The notes under the pieces: generated by a model
Database searches by the model: none
What the model was told of the DNA's origin: nothing
Seen by the model: the letters and a program-made list of their open reading frames with translations, nothing else
Program-made: the position numbers and the translations under genes
Shown: piece after piece, positions 6,993-12,716 of the stretch
Layout: every line of letters starts with the position of its first letter
Position numbering within the stretch: the first letter of the stretch is position 1
NCBI GenBank assembly: GCA_964422725.1
Contig: CAYRCC010000048.1
Location: 1-14,859, forward strand
Direction: 5' to 3'
Source: CAKSNH01 sp964422725
GTDB lineage: Bacteria > Bacillota > Clostridia > UBA1381
Length of the DNA stretch: 14,859 nucleotides

Positions 6993-7463
6993 TTACCAAC
7001 GATAATGAGCAAATGCCTTGTTTGCCTCTGCCATCTTGTGAGTATCCTCACGTTTCTTAACAGAACCGCCCGTTCCGTTAACGGCATCCATAATCTCGTT
7101 TGCAAGACGTTCTTTCATTGTTCTCTCGTTACGTTCTCTTGAGTAACGTGTAAGCCATCTCAAGCCCAGAGTCTGACGTCTTTCCGGACGAACCTCCATA
7201 GGAACCTGATAAGTAGCACCGCCCACACGTCTTGCCTTAACCTCAAGTACAGGCATAATCTGCTCCATAGCGTCGCTGAACACTTCAAGCGGATCTTTAC
7301 CGGTCTTTTCACCGATAATTTCAAACGCATCATAAACTATTCTCTGCGCAACACCCTTTTTACCGTCAAGCATAATGTTGTTGATAAGCTTAGTTACAAC
7401 AACGCTGTTGTAAATTGGGTCTGCCAAAATTTCTCTCTTTGCAATAAAACCTTTTCTTGGCAC
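6993..7463 (-). CDS. rpsG: 30S ribosomal protein S7
   Basis: S7 binds the 3' major domain of 16S rRNA and nucleates assembly of the small-subunit head. From the GTG at 7463 the product is 156 residues, the canonical S7 length, beginning MPRKGFIAKREILADP. Conserved segments include KLINNIMLDGKKGVAQRIVY, VRPERRQTLGLRWL and the C-terminal MAEANKAFAHYRW. An in-frame ATG at 7481 would add six residues, but it overlaps the Shine-Dalgarno AAGGAGGG, which sits 7 bases before the GTG, so the GTG is preferred. The gene follows rpsL after a 164-base spacer and ends at a hairpin with a T-run. Confidence 0.97.
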   Translation of the reverse strand: MPRKGFIAKREILADPIYNSVVVTKLINNIMLDGKKGVAQRIVYDAFEIIGEKTGKDPLEVFSDAMEQIMPVLEVKARRVGGATYQVPMEVRPERRQTLGLRWLTRYSRERNERTMKERLANEIMDAVNGTGGSVKKREDTHKMAEANKAFAHYRW

Positions 7464-7507
7464 TTTTCTTCCCTCCTTCATGATTAATCATAATCACAGG
7501 TACTCAG

Positions 7508-7530
7508 TCTGCAAATATAAATTTGCCAGA
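7508..7530 (-). other. Hairpin in the rpsL-rpsG spacer
   Basis: CAAAT and ATTTG pair around a 4-base loop, and TCTG/CAGA extends the stem past one bulged base. It sits in the unusually long (164-base) rpsL-rpsG spacer. In Escherichia coli this spacer holds the S7 autoregulatory site; whether this hairpin plays that part is only a guess. Confidence 0.3.
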
Positions 7531-7627
7531 TTGTCAGTGCAGTCAGCATCTAATATCATAAATAAGATATAACCCGATAAGCCGCACTAATCATGTGATT
7601 TAACTTCGCCGTCACTTTAACGGCACA

Positions 7628-8050
7628 TTACTTCTTTTCCGGTTTTGGTCTTTTTGCACCGTACTTACTTCTTGACTGCATACGCTTTGCAACGCCCTGT
7701 GTATCAAGAGTACCTCTGATGATGTGGTATCTTGTACCAGGAAGGTCTTTTACTCTTCCGCCTCTTATAAGAACAACACTGTGCTCCTGAAGATTATGAC
7801 CGATACCCGGAATGTATGCTGTTACCTCGATACCGTTTGTAAGTCTTACTCTGGCAATCTTACGAAGTGCCGAGTTAGGCTTTTTCGGGGTAGCGGTTCT
7901 TACAGCCGTACAAACGCCTCTCTTTTGCGGAGAGCTCTGGTTTGTGGTACGTTTCTTCAAAGAGTTAAGACCCTTCTGAAGTGCAGGAGCTGTCGATTTC
8001 TTTTCAACAGTCTGTCTGCCTTTTCTGACCAATTGATTAAATGTTGGCAT
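7628..8050 (-). CDS. rpsL: 30S ribosomal protein S12
   Basis: A 140-residue S12, the decoding-centre protein of the small subunit. It starts MPTFNQLVRKGR and contains the Firmicutes-type insertion (about 20-45) that makes it longer than the 124-residue enterobacterial protein. The decoding loop TPKKPNSALRK (54-64) is intact, so the lysine classically changed in streptomycin resistance is present. GHNLQEHSVVLIRGGRVKDLPG (84-105) is complete and the C-terminus is SKYGAKRPKPEKK. AGGAGGTG precedes the ATG by about 10 bases. It follows the L7Ae-like gene after 79 bases with no terminator seen between them, so the two are likely on one transcript. Confidence 0.98.
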   Translation of the reverse strand: MPTFNQLVRKGRQTVEKKSTAPALQKGLNSLKKRTTNQSSPQKRGVCTAVRTATPKKPNSALRKIARVRLTNGIEVTAYIPGIGHNLQEHSVVLIRGGRVKDLPGTRYHIIRGTLDTQGVAKRMQSRSKYGAKRPKPEKK

Positions 8051-8129
8051 ACCGTGTTACACCTCCTCGTTTTCCGATTTTTTCAAAATTTATATATAAA
8101 CGCACAAAGGCGATTATATCTGTTTTACA

Positions 8130-8372
8130 TCATTTTAACACAACCGCGCACGACGCACCCACGTCAATTGCGCACATTCTGCCCAATTCGCGCATTGCCG
8201 GCACGCTTACAACCGGCACATTGTTTCTTTTGCACGCATCAACGACCGTTTTTACAAACCTGTCCTCGGCATCGGCGGCAACAAAGACTTTCTCCGCAAG
8301 GCCTGCGTTTACAGCTTTCGATGTCTGTTTAAAGCCTATGCGCAGACGATTTTTTTCACTTTCCGAAATCAT
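8130..8372 (-). CDS. L7Ae/L30e-family RNA-binding protein (YbxF-like)
   Basis: An 80-residue protein of the L7Ae/L30e/Gadd45 fold. Family features include RIGFKQTSKAVNAGLAEKVFVAADAED (N-terminal helix and first strand), a middle VVDACKRNNVPVVSVPAMRELG and the last segment AIDVGASCAVVLK. Members of this family bind kink-turn RNA. Bacillus YbxF sits at the same position, directly before rpsL, which supports the call. It is the first gene of the transcript from the promoter at 8433-8462. GGAG lies about 12 bases before the ATG, a somewhat long spacing. In many Firmicutes rpoB-rpoC precede this gene; here they do not. Confidence 0.88.
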   Translation of the reverse strand: MISESEKNRLRIGFKQTSKAVNAGLAEKVFVAADAEDRFVKTVVDACKRNNVPVVSVPAMRELGRMCAIDVGASCAVVLK

Positions 8373-8432
8373 ACCGCACCGTCACTCCGTTAAAATAATT
8401 TTTCTGCTGTTATACTTTCACCAGCGTATATT

Positions 8433-8462
8433 AGTATATCAAAAAAAACCTCATTCTGTCAA
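8433..8462 (-). promoter_or_regulatory. Strong sigma-A promoter of the str-type cluster
   Basis: On the minus strand TTGACA (8457-8462) is the perfect -35 and TATACT (8433-8438) the -10, 18 bases apart, with TG in the extended position (TGATATACT). A run of Ts lies in the spacer. The leader to the L7Ae-like gene is about 55 bases. Nearly consensus strength suits a ribosomal operon. Confidence 0.88.
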
Positions 8463-8566
8463 GCATTTTACATATTTTTTATCAAAAATCGCTTATTTTA
8501 TACTTTATACATAAACAAGTGCCCGAAACGGGGGTTCAAATTAGTCAGAGTGCAGAGCGCGGCACT

Positions 8567-9028
8567 TTACTCCGCCGCCGTTTCCCACGGCATAACGTCG
8601 CCGTCCTCCCTAAGATGCTCCAAAAGCTCCGCTATACCCTCCCCTGTTTTCGAGCATACGCAGAATATCTTTTTGCACCCGGCCAATTCAAGCCACCTTT
8701 TTGCACGCTCAACGTCCGCCATAGGGTGGTCAATCTGAGTGACAATCCCCACAACCTCGCGGTTTGCCATAGGCGTTATGCAGGGCGGATACAGCGAATA
8801 CGGCTCATGTGCGCCGATCAGCAGTCCGACAACGTCCGCCTCGTACGAATACATCGCCAGCGCACCGCCCAAGCCTTTTGTCTGGGCGTATTCGCCGGGC
8901 GTGTCGATAATCACGTCAAAGTGGTTTACGTACTGTGTTTTGTGATACTGTATCGTTTCGCCCTTCAAAGCCTGCGTAAGAGTGGTTTTCCCACATTCGC
9001 TCCTGCCGATAAATATGATTTTCTTCAT
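8567..9028 (-). CDS. eutP: EutP/PduV-family small GTPase-like protein
   Basis: A 153-residue protein of EutP size. Motifs in order: P-loop GRSECGKTTL (about 8-17), the short switch region ALKGETIQYHKTQYV, the G3-type DTPGEYAQTKG, AHEPYSLYPP typical of EutP, the G4 position TQID (a variant of NKxD or TKxD) and CSKTGEGI near the end. The start is the ATG at 9028, with AAAGGA 7 bases before it. Extending upstream adds about 50 residues of low-quality sequence running through repeat D. EutP and PduV normally accompany ethanolamine or propanediol microcompartment genes and EutP has been reported as an acetate kinase; here no such genes are present, so the substrate and role are open. A CCCG-AAA-CGGG hairpin at 8522-8532 may help termination. 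Confidence 0.85.
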   Translation of the reverse strand: MKKIIFIGRSECGKTTLTQALKGETIQYHKTQYVNHFDVIIDTPGEYAQTKGLGGALAMYSYEADVVGLLIGAHEPYSLYPPCITPMANREVVGIVTQIDHPMADVERAKRWLELAGCKKIFCVCSKTGEGIAELLEHLREDGDVMPWETAAE

Positions 9029-9105
9029 AGCAAATCCTTTCGTAACACTCAAATTTTCCCCTCTGCCGCCCCCAAAACGCCGACCGGCACATTTTAAAAG
9101 GTGAC

Positions 9106-9152
9106 GGCAAAACCCGCACAAAAAATCGAAAAAGTAATAAGTCCGCACTCCG
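9106..9152 (-). repeat. Repeat copy D (left-end fragment)
   Basis: On the minus strand the order CGGAGTGCGGACTTATTA, TTTTT, ATTTTTTG, GGGTTTTGC parallels the left end of copy C (CAGAGTGTAGACTTATTA, AGTTTT, AAATTTTTGA, GAGGTTTCGC). Only about 47 bases can be aligned and the right part of the element is missing. It is in the non-coding DNA between rpsR and eutP. The homology is visible but divergent. Confidence 0.5.
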
Positions 9153-9161
9153 AGTGCGTGT

Positions 9162-9179
9162 TTTTTTGCGCGCAAAAAA
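9162..9179. repeat. 18-bp perfect palindrome beside repeat D
   Basis: TTTTTTGCGCGCAAAAAA is a perfect palindrome. Directly before it CGCAC-TCCGA-GTGCG (9144-9158) can form a second stem. On the plus strand the T-run after that stem looks terminator-like, but there is no plus-strand gene to terminate. Confidence 0.5.
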
Positions 9180-9199
9180 TGCATTTTCCGAATTAATGC

Positions 9200-9237
9200 A
9201 AAAAACCGTTTTAAAGCAGTGCTTTAAAACGGCATAT
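9200..9237 (-). terminator. Intrinsic terminator of rpsF-ssb-rpsR
   Basis: CCGTTTTAAAGC and GCTTTAAAACGG form a perfect 12-bp stem with a 3-base loop (9206-9232), followed on the minus strand by TTTTTT. It lies 12 bases after the rpsR stop codon. T-runs exist on both sides. Confidence 0.92.
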
Positions 9238-9244
9238 TTTTTGA

Positions 9245-9490
9245 TTATTCAGCAACAAACGGCAACAAAGCAATATGTCTTGCACGCTTGATAGCCTCTG
9301 TAAGCTGTCTTTGGTGCTTGGCACAGTTACCGCTGATTCTTCTCGGAACAATCTTTCCTTTTTCGGAAACAAATCTTCTGAGCTTTGCTGTGTCTTTGTA
9401 ATCTATAGAATCAACCTTGTCTACACAGAATACGCAAACTTTTCTCTTAGCACGTCTGCTTCTCATAGGTTTCTCTGTTCTTTCAGCCAT
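9245..9490 (-). CDS. rpsR: 30S ribosomal protein S18 (zinc-type)
   Basis: An 81-residue S18, which sits on the small-subunit platform with S6. After a basic N-terminus (MRSRRAKRK) come CVFC, SIDYKDTAKLRRFVSEKGKIVPRR and SGNCAKHQRQLTEAIKRARHIALLPFV. The CxxC plus a later Cys and His indicate the zinc-binding (C+) form; Bacillus subtilis S18 lacks these cysteines. The ATG at 9490 is preferred because GAGGAGG lies 7 bases upstream, whereas the more upstream ATG at 9508 overlaps that site. It is the third gene of the operon, 33 bases after ssb. Confidence 0.97.
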   Translation of the reverse strand: MAERTEKPMRSRRAKRKVCVFCVDKVDSIDYKDTAKLRRFVSEKGKIVPRRISGNCAKHQRQLTEAIKRARHIALLPFVAE

Positions 9491-9523
9491 GATTTTACCT
9501 CCTCGCAATTTTTATCATTTCAA

Positions 9524-10048
9524 TCAGAACGGCAAATCGTCCTCCGAGCCGTCTATTGTGGAAAACCCTTCCGAGTCAAAGCCGTCAAAACCAACATTGC
9601 CCGGAAACGCCTGATTTGAATCACTCGGTTTCGGCTGAACCGGAGCACCGAAGCCGCCGGCATTGCCGTAGCCATCGTTAAAACCGCCGCCGGCGTAAGC
9701 GTTATGCGCATAGCCGCCGCCCTGGGATTGAGTGGCTTTCTCACCCGTGAAATAAATCTCGTCCGCAACCACCTCGGTGGCATATCTCTTTTTGCCGTCG
9801 GAGCCGTCCCAGCTTCTTGACTGAATACTGCCGACAAGTGCAATCATATTGCCCTTATGGAAATATCTGCACAGAAACTCCGCCGTCTGACGCCACGCCA
9901 CACATTCGATAAAGTCCGCGCTTTGCTGTCCTTCTTTGGCAAATCTTCTGTTTACCGCAACCGAAAATCTCGCTACGGTTATTCCGTTAGGCGTTTGACG
10001 CATTTCAGGGTCGCGCGTCAGTCTGCCCATCAAAATAGCTCTGTTCAT
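9524..10048 (-). CDS. ssb: Single-stranded DNA-binding protein SSB
   Basis: A 174-residue SSB. The OB fold covers about residues 1-105: MNRAILMGRLTRDPEMRQTPNG, ARFSVAVNRRF, DFIECVAWRQTAEFLCRYFHKGN and VGSIQSRSW. A Gly/Asn/Gln-rich linker follows, and the protein ends with the acidic tip EDDLPF that binds partner repair and replication proteins. The start at 10048 gives the conserved MNRAIL; GAGGAG is about 9 bases upstream. An upstream in-frame start at 10066 would add MRGATA and overlaps that site. It sits between rpsF and rpsR, the common Firmicutes order. Confidence 0.97.
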   Translation of the reverse strand: MNRAILMGRLTRDPEMRQTPNGITVARFSVAVNRRFAKEGQQSADFIECVAWRQTAEFLCRYFHKGNMIALVGSIQSRSWDGSDGKKRYATEVVADEIYFTGEKATQSQGGGYAHNAYAGGGFNDGYGNAGGFGAPVQPKPSDSNQAFPGNVGFDGFDSEGFSTIDGSEDDLPF

Positions 10049-10108
10049 CGCTGTCGCTCCTCTCATGTTTTAAGTCGGATAAGTTACCCTGTCGTGACCG
10101 AACAATAA

Positions 10109-10408
10109 TTATTCGGCATCTTTTCTGATAATGATGGTTCTCAAAACGTTGTCGGTAATTCTGTAATTTCTGTCAAGCTCCTTCGGGAAATCCGAATTTG
10201 ACTTAAAGTTTACCAACACATAGTAACCCTCGTTTTTGTCATCAATCTCGTAAGCGAGTCTTCTCTTACCCCACTCATCAACAGACTCAACACTGCCGTT
10301 AGCGGCGATAAGGTTTGTGAACTTCTCTATAAGAGCTGTTCTCTTTTCCTCTTCCAAGCCTGCATCAATGATAAAAATCGTTTCATAGCTGTTCAAAATT
10401 TCAGCCAT
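10109..10408 (-). CDS. rpsF: 30S ribosomal protein S6
   Basis: A 99-residue S6, the platform protein that pairs with S18. It begins SYETIFIIDAGLEEE and contains SVESVDEWGKRRLAYEIDDKNEGYYVLVNFKS and the C-terminal DRNYRITDNVLRTIIIRKDAE. AAGGAGGTG lies about 8 bases before the ATG. It is the first gene of rpsF-ssb-rpsR and is read from a perfect-consensus promoter through a structured leader of about 70 bases. Confidence 0.97.
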   Translation of the reverse strand: MAEILNSYETIFIIDAGLEEEKRTALIEKFTNLIAANGSVESVDEWGKRRLAYEIDDKNEGYYVLVNFKSNSDFPKELDRNYRITDNVLRTIIIRKDAE

Positions 10409-10479
10409 TCTCTACACCTCCTTATGGACTTATGTCCCGAAAAACGCTTTCGGGCAAGGATACTTGATAAATACCAAGC
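10409..10479 (-). promoter_or_regulatory. Structured rpsF leader RNA
   Basis: The leader holds three small stems on the minus strand. The first is CTTGGTA with TATCAAG (10464-10479). The second is CCCGAAA with TTTCGGG (10436-10454). The third is GGAC-ATAA-GTCC, just before the Shine-Dalgarno, which shares two G residues with the second, so stems two and three cannot both form fully. In several bacteria rpsF leaders bind the S6:S18 complex; this leader may do the same, but I cannot confirm the specific motif. Confidence 0.45.
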
Positions 10480-10485
10480 CTAATT

Positions 10486-10514
10486 ATTATATCGTACGGC
10501 GCGAATTATGTCAA
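10486..10514 (-). promoter_or_regulatory. Perfect-consensus promoter of rpsF-ssb-rpsR
   Basis: On the minus strand TTGACA (10509-10514) and TATAAT (10486-10491) are exactly 17 bases apart. The -35 overlaps the stop codon of the XRE gene, so the operon is transcribed independently of that gene. Confidence 0.93.
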
Positions 10515-10852
10515 GCATTTTTTCGCAAAAACTCATAATATTTTATAAGCCGTTTTCGTTCGCTTTCCTTCAGCGGCGACAAATCGAGCCGCAAATCCGC
10601 CTTGACGAGTCTGCCGGATGCAAAATAATTGCGCTGATTGGTTCTGCAGCACACGTAATCCACCGAAACGGCGAATTTTTCCGCAATTGTGCCCAAAACA
10701 TTTATATCGGGTGTCCGCACGCCGTTTTCCCAGTTTGCCACACATGCCGACGTTATGTTCAGATATCCGGCAAGCTCACACTGTGAAATTCCCGCTTCCT
10801 CTCTCAGCTCTCTCAAACGCTTTCCGATAAGCTTTCTGTCCGTTACCGACAC
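10511..10852 (-). CDS. XRE-family helix-turn-helix regulator
   Basis: A 113-residue protein. Residues 8-66 form a typical Cro/C1 helix-turn-helix: GKRLRELREEAGISQCELAGYLNITSACVANWENGVRTPDINVLGTIAEKFAVSVDYV. The last 45 residues (rich in Arg, Lys and Leu, SPLKESERKRLIKYYEFLRKNA) are probably helical and may dimerise. The start is GTG at 10852, with GGGAGG 8 bases upstream. It is divergent from secG, and symmetric TGCAAA-type sites lie between the two promoters, so it may regulate itself and secG; this is inference. The target genes are unknown. No phage or plasmid genes are next to it. Confidence 0.88.
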   Translation of the reverse strand: MSVTDRKLIGKRLRELREEAGISQCELAGYLNITSACVANWENGVRTPDINVLGTIAEKFAVSVDYVCCRTNQRNYFASGRLVKADLRLDLSPLKESERKRLIKYYEFLRKNA

Positions 10853-10932
10853 TTTTCACACCTCCCTTAAACCGACAGCCGTTCAAAGAGCGGTTTTGCC
10901 GCTTTTTGTACCTGTTCCTGTCCGCACCGCTT

Positions 10933-10961
10933 ATTATATCAAATTTTCGGGCGGCGGTAAA
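10933..10961 (-). promoter_or_regulatory. Promoter of the XRE gene
   Basis: On the minus strand TTTACC (10956-10961) and TATAAT (10933-10938) are 17 bases apart, with TG before the -10 (TGATATAAT). The leader to the GTG is about 75 bases. Confidence 0.75.
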
Positions 10962-10963
10962 TA

Positions 10964-10999
10964 TTTTTTTGCAAAAGGTGCAAATTATTTGCAAAAAAA
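10964..10999. promoter_or_regulatory. Symmetric TTTGCAAA-type site cluster, candidate operator
   Basis: Three TGC cores at about 10-base steps (10970, 10979, 10990) give overlapping symmetric sites. TTTTGCAAAA (10967-10976) is a perfect palindrome. TGCAAAT-T-ATTTGCA (10979-10993) is another. TTTTTTTGCAAA (10964-10975) with TTTGCAAAAAAA (10988-10999) makes a 12-bp inverted repeat. The cluster is just upstream of the XRE -35 and 12 bases upstream of the secG -35, fitting an operator for the XRE protein. Confidence 0.55.
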
Positions 11000-11011
11000 G
11001 CGTACAACCAC

Positions 11012-11040
11012 TTGCATTGTTTCCGAACTTGTGATACAAT
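11012..11040 (+). promoter_or_regulatory. Promoter of secG
   Basis: TTGCAT (11012-11017) and TACAAT (11035-11040) are 17 bases apart with an extended -10 (TGATACAAT). The leader to secG is about 100 bases. Confidence 0.78.
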
Positions 11041-11147
11041 ACAGTAGTTAATTTGGAATTTTATCGCAATATACGGCAGATTGTGTGCAAAAGGGTTGTA
11101 TTGCGGATTCCGTATCAATTTTGTATGTAATAGGAGGTTTGTACCGT

Positions 11148-11390
11148 ATGGATACTTTGTTTTTGGTTCTTCACCTTATTGTGTCGATTCTTCTGATTGT
11201 GGTTGTTCTGCTTCAGGAGGGCAAAGACCCCGGCATGAAAGGTATCACCGGCGGCACAAGTGCCGAGTCCGACTCATTCTTCAGCAAAAATATGGGACGT
11301 ACCAAAGCGGCTATGTATTCAAAAATGACTGCCGTTATTTCGGTTTTGTTTTTGATTACCACATTGGTAATGGTATTTTTGAACGCTTGA
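11148..11390 (+). CDS. secG: Preprotein translocase subunit SecG
   Basis: An 80-residue SecG, the small accessory subunit of the SecYEG channel. It has two membrane helices (about 3-21 and 57-77) linked by the conserved cytoplasmic loop VVLLQEGKDPGMKGITGGTSAESDSFFSKNMGRTK. The start is the ATG at 11148, with AGGAGG 10 bases before it; the longer open frame begins in the leader without a binding site. It is a single gene read from 11012-11040. The stop codon is 17 bases before the first copy of a duplicated terminator hairpin. Nothing in the coding region looks altered by the nearby element. Confidence 0.94.
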   Translation: MDTLFLVLHLIVSILLIVVVLLQEGKDPGMKGITGGTSAESDSFFSKNMGRTKAAMYSKMTAVISVLFLITTLVMVFLNA

Positions 11391-11406
11391 TGCGGTTGAC
11401 AAAAAA

Positions 11407-11662
11407 GCGAGTGCCTGTGAGCACTCTCAAAGTGTAGACTTATCAGTTTTAAATTTTTGAGGAGGTTTCGCTGTCTGCGGACAGCGACAAACTTTTGAAA
11501 AAGTTTGAACAAAACTTAAACGCTTAGGAGTTTCGTCGTCTGCGGACGACGATTTAAGGCTCTGCCTTAAAAATCCGCAAGCCTTTGAAAAGGCTTGACC
11601 TAAACTTTAATACAAAACACGTCGGGTTTTGTCTACACTCTGCGAGTGCCTGTGAGCACTCT
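11407..11662 (+). mobile_element. MITE-like element B (11428-11641) in a duplicated 21-bp terminator sequence
   Basis: The same 21 bases (GCGAGTGC, CTGTGA, GCACTCT in order) occur at 11407-11427 and 11642-11662, bracketing 214 bases. The insert ends are inverted repeats: CAAAGTGTAGAC on the left and GTCTACACTCTG on the right, one mismatch in 12. Inside are five perfect hairpins at 11468-11487, 11489-11506, 11533-11552, 11553-11571 and 11578-11597. There is no open frame of note. Copies A, C and D elsewhere in the window match parts of it. Removing the insert and one repeat restores AAAAAA-stem-loop-stem-TTTTTT, an uninterrupted bidirectional terminator behind secG. The long direct repeats resemble a target-site duplication of unusual length; the mobilising enzyme is not in the window. 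Confidence 0.75.
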
Positions 11663-11667
11663 TTTTT
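11644..11667 (+). terminator. Right copy of the secG terminator hairpin
   Basis: GAGTGC pairs with GCACTC across a 6-base loop and is followed by TTTTTT. The left copy at 11409-11426 has the same stem but only one T on the plus strand before the repeat begins; its A-run gives a T-run on the minus strand only. The right copy is thus the intact terminator for plus-strand transcripts. Confidence 0.72.
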
Positions 11668-11707
11668 GTTGCTCGGGTACAAATGAAATTATAACGGAGG
11701 AATTATT

Positions 11708-12571
11708 ATGCATATTATGTATGAACTGACTTCGCCGGCGGTTATTAAGGATATCGCCTCGCGGTTCGGCTTTACGTTCAGCAAAGGACTGGGACAAAAC
11801 TTTCTTACCGACAAAAACGTACTCCGCACCATAGCCGAGGCCGCCGACGCGCAAAACGGCGTGCTTGAAATAGGACCGGGGTTCGGCGTGCTTACACAGG
11901 AGCTTGCGCTCAGCTCAAAAAAAGTCGTTTCCATAGAAATAGACAAAAGGCTTTTGCCCATACTCGACTGCACAGTCGGTTCTTTCGACAACGTTAAAAT
12001 AATAAATTCGGACGTTATCAAAACCGACCTCAGAAAATTGATAGAAACGGAATTTAACGGTGAGAAAATAAGCGTTGCGGCGAATTTGCCGTACTACATC
12101 ACCACCCCGATAATAACAATGCTGATTGAGCAGAAACTACCTATTAAAAATATCGTGGTTATGGTACAGAAAGAGGTTGCCGACAGAATAGCCGCCGCAC
12201 CCGGCAGCAAGGATTACGGCGCAATAAGCGTGCTGTGTCAATACTACACGCACCCGACCGTTGTGACCAAAGTGCCGGCGGGGGCGTTTGTACCGCCGCC
12301 GAAGGTGGATTCGGCTGTGCTCAGGCTCAGTGTGTGCGACGAACCGAATGTCAGGGTAAACGACGAAAAAACATTTTTTAAGGTTGTAAAAGCGGCGTTT
12401 GCACAGCGGCGCAAAACCCTGCTCAACTGCCTTGCAAACGGCAGTTTCGGAATGTCAAAACAGGAGATTTCCGATATGCTGGAAAAAATCGCAATTGCAC
12501 CGAATGTTCGCGGTGAAACACTGGGACTTGAGGAGTTTGCGCGAATCAGCGATGCATTTTCCGCGCGCTGA
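11708..12571 (+). CDS. rsmA: 16S rRNA dimethyladenosine transferase RsmA (KsgA)
   Basis: A 287-residue methyltransferase that uses S-adenosylmethionine to dimethylate two adjacent adenines in the 3' hairpin of 16S rRNA, a late step in small-subunit maturation. It contains KGLGQNFLTDKNVL (26-39), motif I EIGPGFG (54-60), the acidic SIEIDKRL (75-82), NSDVIKTD (100-107), the catalytic NLPYYI (126-131) and FVPPPKVDSAVL in the C-terminal half, followed by FAQRRKTLLNCL. CGGAGG lies 7 bases before the ATG at 11708; a second ATG at 11717 is an alternative. It lies downstream of the element and the right terminator copy. No convincing promoter of its own is seen, so its transcription is unclear. Confidence 0.96.
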   Translation: MHIMYELTSPAVIKDIASRFGFTFSKGLGQNFLTDKNVLRTIAEAADAQNGVLEIGPGFGVLTQELALSSKKVVSIEIDKRLLPILDCTVGSFDNVKIINSDVIKTDLRKLIETEFNGEKISVAANLPYYITTPIITMLIEQKLPIKNIVVMVQKEVADRIAAAPGSKDYGAISVLCQYYTHPTVVTKVPAGAFVPPPKVDSAVLRLSVCDEPNVRVNDEKTFFKVVKAAFAQRRKTLLNCLANGSFGMSKQEISDMLEKIAIAPNVRGETLGLEEFARISDAFSAR

Positions 12572-12670
12572 CTCGGTACGGGCGAATCTGAAATTTGTGT
12601 AACCAAACGCTGTTTTTTCGACAATTTTTTGTGCAGATTATGGAAAAGGCTTTAAATAAGTGCAAACTTA

Positions 12671-12699
12671 TTGAATATTGTATATTTTTTTGCTATACT
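12671..12699 (+). promoter_or_regulatory. Promoter of the antiporter gene
   Basis: TTGAAT (12671-12676) and TATACT (12694-12699) are 17 bases apart, with TG in the extended position (TGCTATACT). The transcript would start near 12706, giving a leader of about 80 bases. Confidence 0.72.
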
Positions 12700-12716
12700 A
12701 ACAAATGGTTGACAAA

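Noticed and set aside
8041..8514. 157-codon plus-strand open frame across the L7Ae gene and the str promoter
   Set aside because: It is antisense to a recognisable gene, runs through a near-consensus promoter and has no ribosome binding site.
8516..8566. GGGGGTTCAAATT resembles a tRNA T-arm
   Set aside because: The 3' side cannot pair to close the arm, there is no acceptor stem or anticodon arm around it, and no CCA end.
11428..11641. Element B as a small group IIC intron, because that class also targets terminators
   Set aside because: It has inverted terminal repeats and flanking duplications, is only 214 bases, and shows no recognisable domain V or intron boundary sequences.
11666..11695. 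TTGTTG-N18-TATAAC as an rsmA promoter
   Set aside because: The -10 would directly abut the Shine-Dalgarno, leaving no room for a transcription start upstream of it.
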